Assembly (NCBI GenBank): GCA_037954325.1
Contig: JBBMNZ010000003.1
Location: forward strand, 19,895,392-19,959,391
Source: Fistularia commersonii
Taxonomy: Eukaryota; Chordata; Actinopteri; Syngnathiformes; Fistulariidae
DNA length: 64,000 bases
Direction: 5' to 3'
In this document: positions 61,901 through 64,000 of the stretch, in pieces
Layout: each line of letters starts with the position of its first letter
Numbering within the stretch: the stretch's first letter is position 1
The notes under the pieces: model-generated
Databases searched by the model: none
Told to the model about the DNA's origin: nothing
Seen by the model: only the letters and a program-made list of their open reading frames with translations
Translations under genes and position numbers: made by a program

Positions 61901-63127
61901 CTCCACTATCAGGTTGTATCTCTGAAACTTCCAGAATATATCTGTGTTGCCCTGAACAACCTGGAAGGTATAACTACAAATTGCACAAGAGGATAAAAGA
62001 TTGAATTGATTAGATTGTAAGAGTTAAAAAAAGGCCTCCTACAGCTTATCTACGGGTCATCTTGACTTGTAGATAAACTTACCTAAACATCGCAATGAGA
62101 AGATTAAGCAGCAGGACGTTTGTGACAAGAAGAAAGATGACCAGAAGCAGAATGACAAGCCAGTTGGCATAAACATTGGGACATGGTGGTCGTAAGCCCA
62201 TGATAATTTCCTCAGAGTCATTGGTGCAATTTATTTCAGGCATTCTGGCAGCTGTTTTATTAACGAGAAAAGACACTGAATATATTAAGCCAATAGAAAT
62301 CTAATGCATATATATAGATCACAGACTGTCAATCATAGCTTAACGGAAACTTATGGTATTAATGACAAATAAAAAAACATAGTTATCACCTCTATTAGAT
62401 GATGAGATGAGATGTATTTTAATGATCCCATGCTTGGGATATTGTTTATGGTAACTTACCATCTATTTCCTCCAGAGGTATCTGGCCAAAAATGTGCAGA
62501 TATGGGCGATACAGGGCTCTACGAAACACCCAATCAATCCTTGGGTCATTGGGGTGGAGGAGAGCCTGAGTGGCCACACCATATGCAATAAGCCAAACAC
62601 TCAGGAAGAAGAGGAAGAAGAACACATCTTTCATCTGGGAAAAACAAAAAAAAAACCTCAAACTGATCTGTTTTCATCTTTTTATAGATGACATTATAAA
62701 ACATAAGTATGGTTTAGAGTGTATCAAAGATTCACTCACCATTCTTTCAACAATGATAATCTTTGGCCCCAACTGCTTATGAATGGCAAAGATGTGGATT
62801 AAACGTAGAGTGAAAACCATGAAGTCTATTGCCAGAATTGTCCTTCCTGCCTCATAGGTGCCATCAATCATTCTGCAAAACCAAAGGACAGAGACAGCGT
62901 CTGATATTTGTTAATTATTCTCTAGTTCTTCTTCTGTTAATATTTAACATTTCAATATGAAAAAAACTGCAGTTTAAGTTTCAAATGGCATTATCAAATG
63001 TTAATTACCGGCATGATACTCCAACAACAAAGAGTGAAATTGCAACCATGTCACACTTGTTCCAGTTGTCCTCCACATATAGCTTGAACTTTTTCAAGAT
63101 GTTCATCTCTTCATCTGTAAAGAAGCT
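58968..63127 (-). CDS. trpm5: TRPM5 cation channel, C-terminal eight exons (5' part outside the window)
   Basis: Ca2+-activated monovalent cation channel of taste and chemosensory cells. Exons in order: 63009-63127, 62740-62872, 62460-62634, 62083-62251, 61786-61973, 61448-61580, 59481-59553, 58968-59090; all GT-AG and in phase, 370 aa. Visible: S3 (CDMVAISLFVVGV), S4 (LAIDFMVFTLRLIHIF), S5 (KDVFFFLFFLSVWLIAYGV), pore FGQIPLEEID, S6 (NWLVILLLVIFLLVTNVLL) and TRP helix (YTFQVVQGNTDIFWKFQRY). Then the ITWETVQKENYLAK stretch and two small exons matching the coiled-coil end (IGGFKAQEKRL, YCGEVLSWMAECFAQ). LLHPNDPRIDW and IPLEEID point to TRPM5 rather than TRPM4. The C terminus is found only by joining tiny exons across transposon debris. 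Confidence 0.93.
59120..59441 (-). repeat. tRNA-derived SINE, near full length, in the last trpm5 intron
   Basis: On the minus strand it begins 'cacggtggcacagtggttaa' (A box), followed by 'ggttctattcc' (B box), and ends with the 'ggctgataacagccatgacc' type tail. Its head starts about 40 nt below the donor of the second-last trpm5 exon. Confidence 0.8.
59950..61140 (-). mobile_element. RTE-like LINE 5' part (endonuclease region) in trpm5 intron
   Basis: The minus strand encodes the N-terminal part of the RTE-like polyprotein: LTVGTLNIRTMTGK (60783-61067 frame), then the endonuclease segment with FWNELDEVMQNIPRDR and VVIGADFNGHVGARNGGDEE (60215-60505 frame), similar to proteins annotated 'craniofacial development protein 2-like' in fish. 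The reverse-transcriptase half is absent. The stretch between the two frames is partly deleted and carries a MITE. Confidence 0.85.
60615..60727. mobile_element. 113-bp palindromic MITE inside the RTE copy
   Basis: Perfect 26-bp terminal inverted repeats (60615-60640 and 60702-60727, starting gtcatggccaaaagttttga) flank a 61-bp centre without coding potential. The termini resemble the inverted repeats of Tc1/mariner-type fish elements. A clear TA target duplication is not visible. Confidence 0.85.
61604..61636. repeat. (CA)n tract near a trpm5 acceptor
   Basis: CA/CG alternating tract starting about 24 nt upstream of the acceptor of exon 61448-61580; UG repeat in transcript sense. Confidence 0.9.
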
Positions 63128-64000
63128 CTGTGGTATGATAGATAATGAAATAATTGCAATCAATAAATAGGATGGTTGATTTGGGGAAAAAATGTTGGCT
63201 AATACCACGCTCCGGAGTTAGCTGTGTGAATATGTAATATGGATGCTTCCTGCATGTCCTCTCCTATGCCATATATTCAAGCAAGCGTTACACATCTGCG
63301 TAGAGACAATAGGCTGAGAAACCAAATTCCAACCACAATGCCTATTGTATCTAAGATAGAAATTTTGCCTTCTCATAAAAGCATTAATGACAAATTCTAG
63401 ATTCCTGGCTCAATGTCAAAATCAAATAAGTTCAAAGCCATTTGAGACCACAAGGAGTTGTCGGAATGCACTGGATCTCTTAATAATAAATGTTTTAGTT
63501 GAAACTATTAATCACTGCAACTTTTAATTCTAAAACAGAACAGAACAGTACTCTCCCCTCTCCTCGTTCACAGTAGTGCTGCTGATGGTGTCTGACCTTG
63601 TGTAGGAAAAAAATGATGTGGATGAGGATAATGGATATTATAGTACAATTACATAAACAAGAACATGATTTTGACGCAAAATGGGTTTTTAGTCAAGTTT
63701 AACTAAATAGTCTAACCCAGCACATGAAGACCTATGAGGTTTGTTGAAATATAAACCCACCGGGGCAGCCATGTTGACTCACGTACTAACATATTGGTTG
63801 CTAAAGCTGCAGAAGCCTATACATCAGACCAAATTTCTTTTAAATCTCACGCCTCTTACCCTCCTATTTACCACATGGCAAGGAGTTTTCCTAAAACTGG
63901 TGATGCCCCCCCATCCAAAGAAATTTGATTTGTTTAGGATACTGAAGCACTGCTCAAAATATAGTTTGGATTTGTATTGTATTGTATTTTGAATTATTTC
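63128..64000. other. trpm5 intron, no exon seen
   Basis: The next upstream trpm5 exon should encode S1-S2 and end in a conserved ...EE.RQ motif. I could not find it before the window ends, so this is read as intron. Confidence 0.5.

Overview
This 64 kb window is vertebrate nuclear DNA, almost certainly from a ray-finned (teleost) fish. The evidence is short exons split by introns with consensus splice sites, long (CA)n and pentanucleotide microsatellites, Tc1-like, hAT-like, RTE-like and L2-like transposon remnants, tRNA-derived SINEs, and fish-like orthologues of well-known vertebrate genes. There is no prokaryotic operon, CRISPR array or phage region. I built the gene models by hand from protein similarity remembered for the human orthologues, splice dinucleotides and reading phase; every exon length agrees with its phase.

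Layout, left to right. About 3.1-3.66 kb (minus): a small intronless gene resembling human C11orf96, with a TATA box and an ATG-free leader. 4.9-18.0 kb (minus): complete hsd17b12 in 11 exons (317 aa), whose large first intron holds a local duplication, two hAT-type MITEs, SINE and RTE debris and microsatellites. 18-35 kb: no protein gene recognised. This gap contains the mir-129-2 hairpin (minus, about 23.95-24.03 kb) at the edge of a CpG-rich block (about 23.6-26.8 kb) with TATA, MEF2 and CRE motifs, and an RE1/REST-like site at 28.9 kb. 35.0-50.8 kb (minus): complete ttc17 in 25 exons (1202 aa). 50.8-51.0 kb: a short head-to-head promoter. 51.0-56.2 kb (plus): traf6, one probable untranslated exon plus seven coding exons (567 aa). 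59.0-63.1 kb (minus): the last eight exons of trpm5, whose 5' part lies beyond the right edge.

From general knowledge of the human map, the c11orf96, hsd17b12, mir129-2, ttc17 block matches human 11p11.2, whereas traf6 and trpm5 sit elsewhere on human 11p. The genes do not form one pathway: hsd17b12 acts in fatty-acid elongation, mir-129-2 is a neuronal microRNA, ttc17 is linked to actin and cilia, traf6 to innate immune signalling, and trpm5 to taste and chemosensory transduction. The most informative findings are the mir-129-2 locus with its candidate control sites, two GC-AG introns in ttc17, two splice acceptors built on TG repeats (ttc17 and trpm5), a kB/IRF-like motif pair in the 135 bp before the likely traf6 first exon, and the C-terminal trpm5 exons recovered among transposon debris. 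I found nothing that looks like a wholly new biological system.
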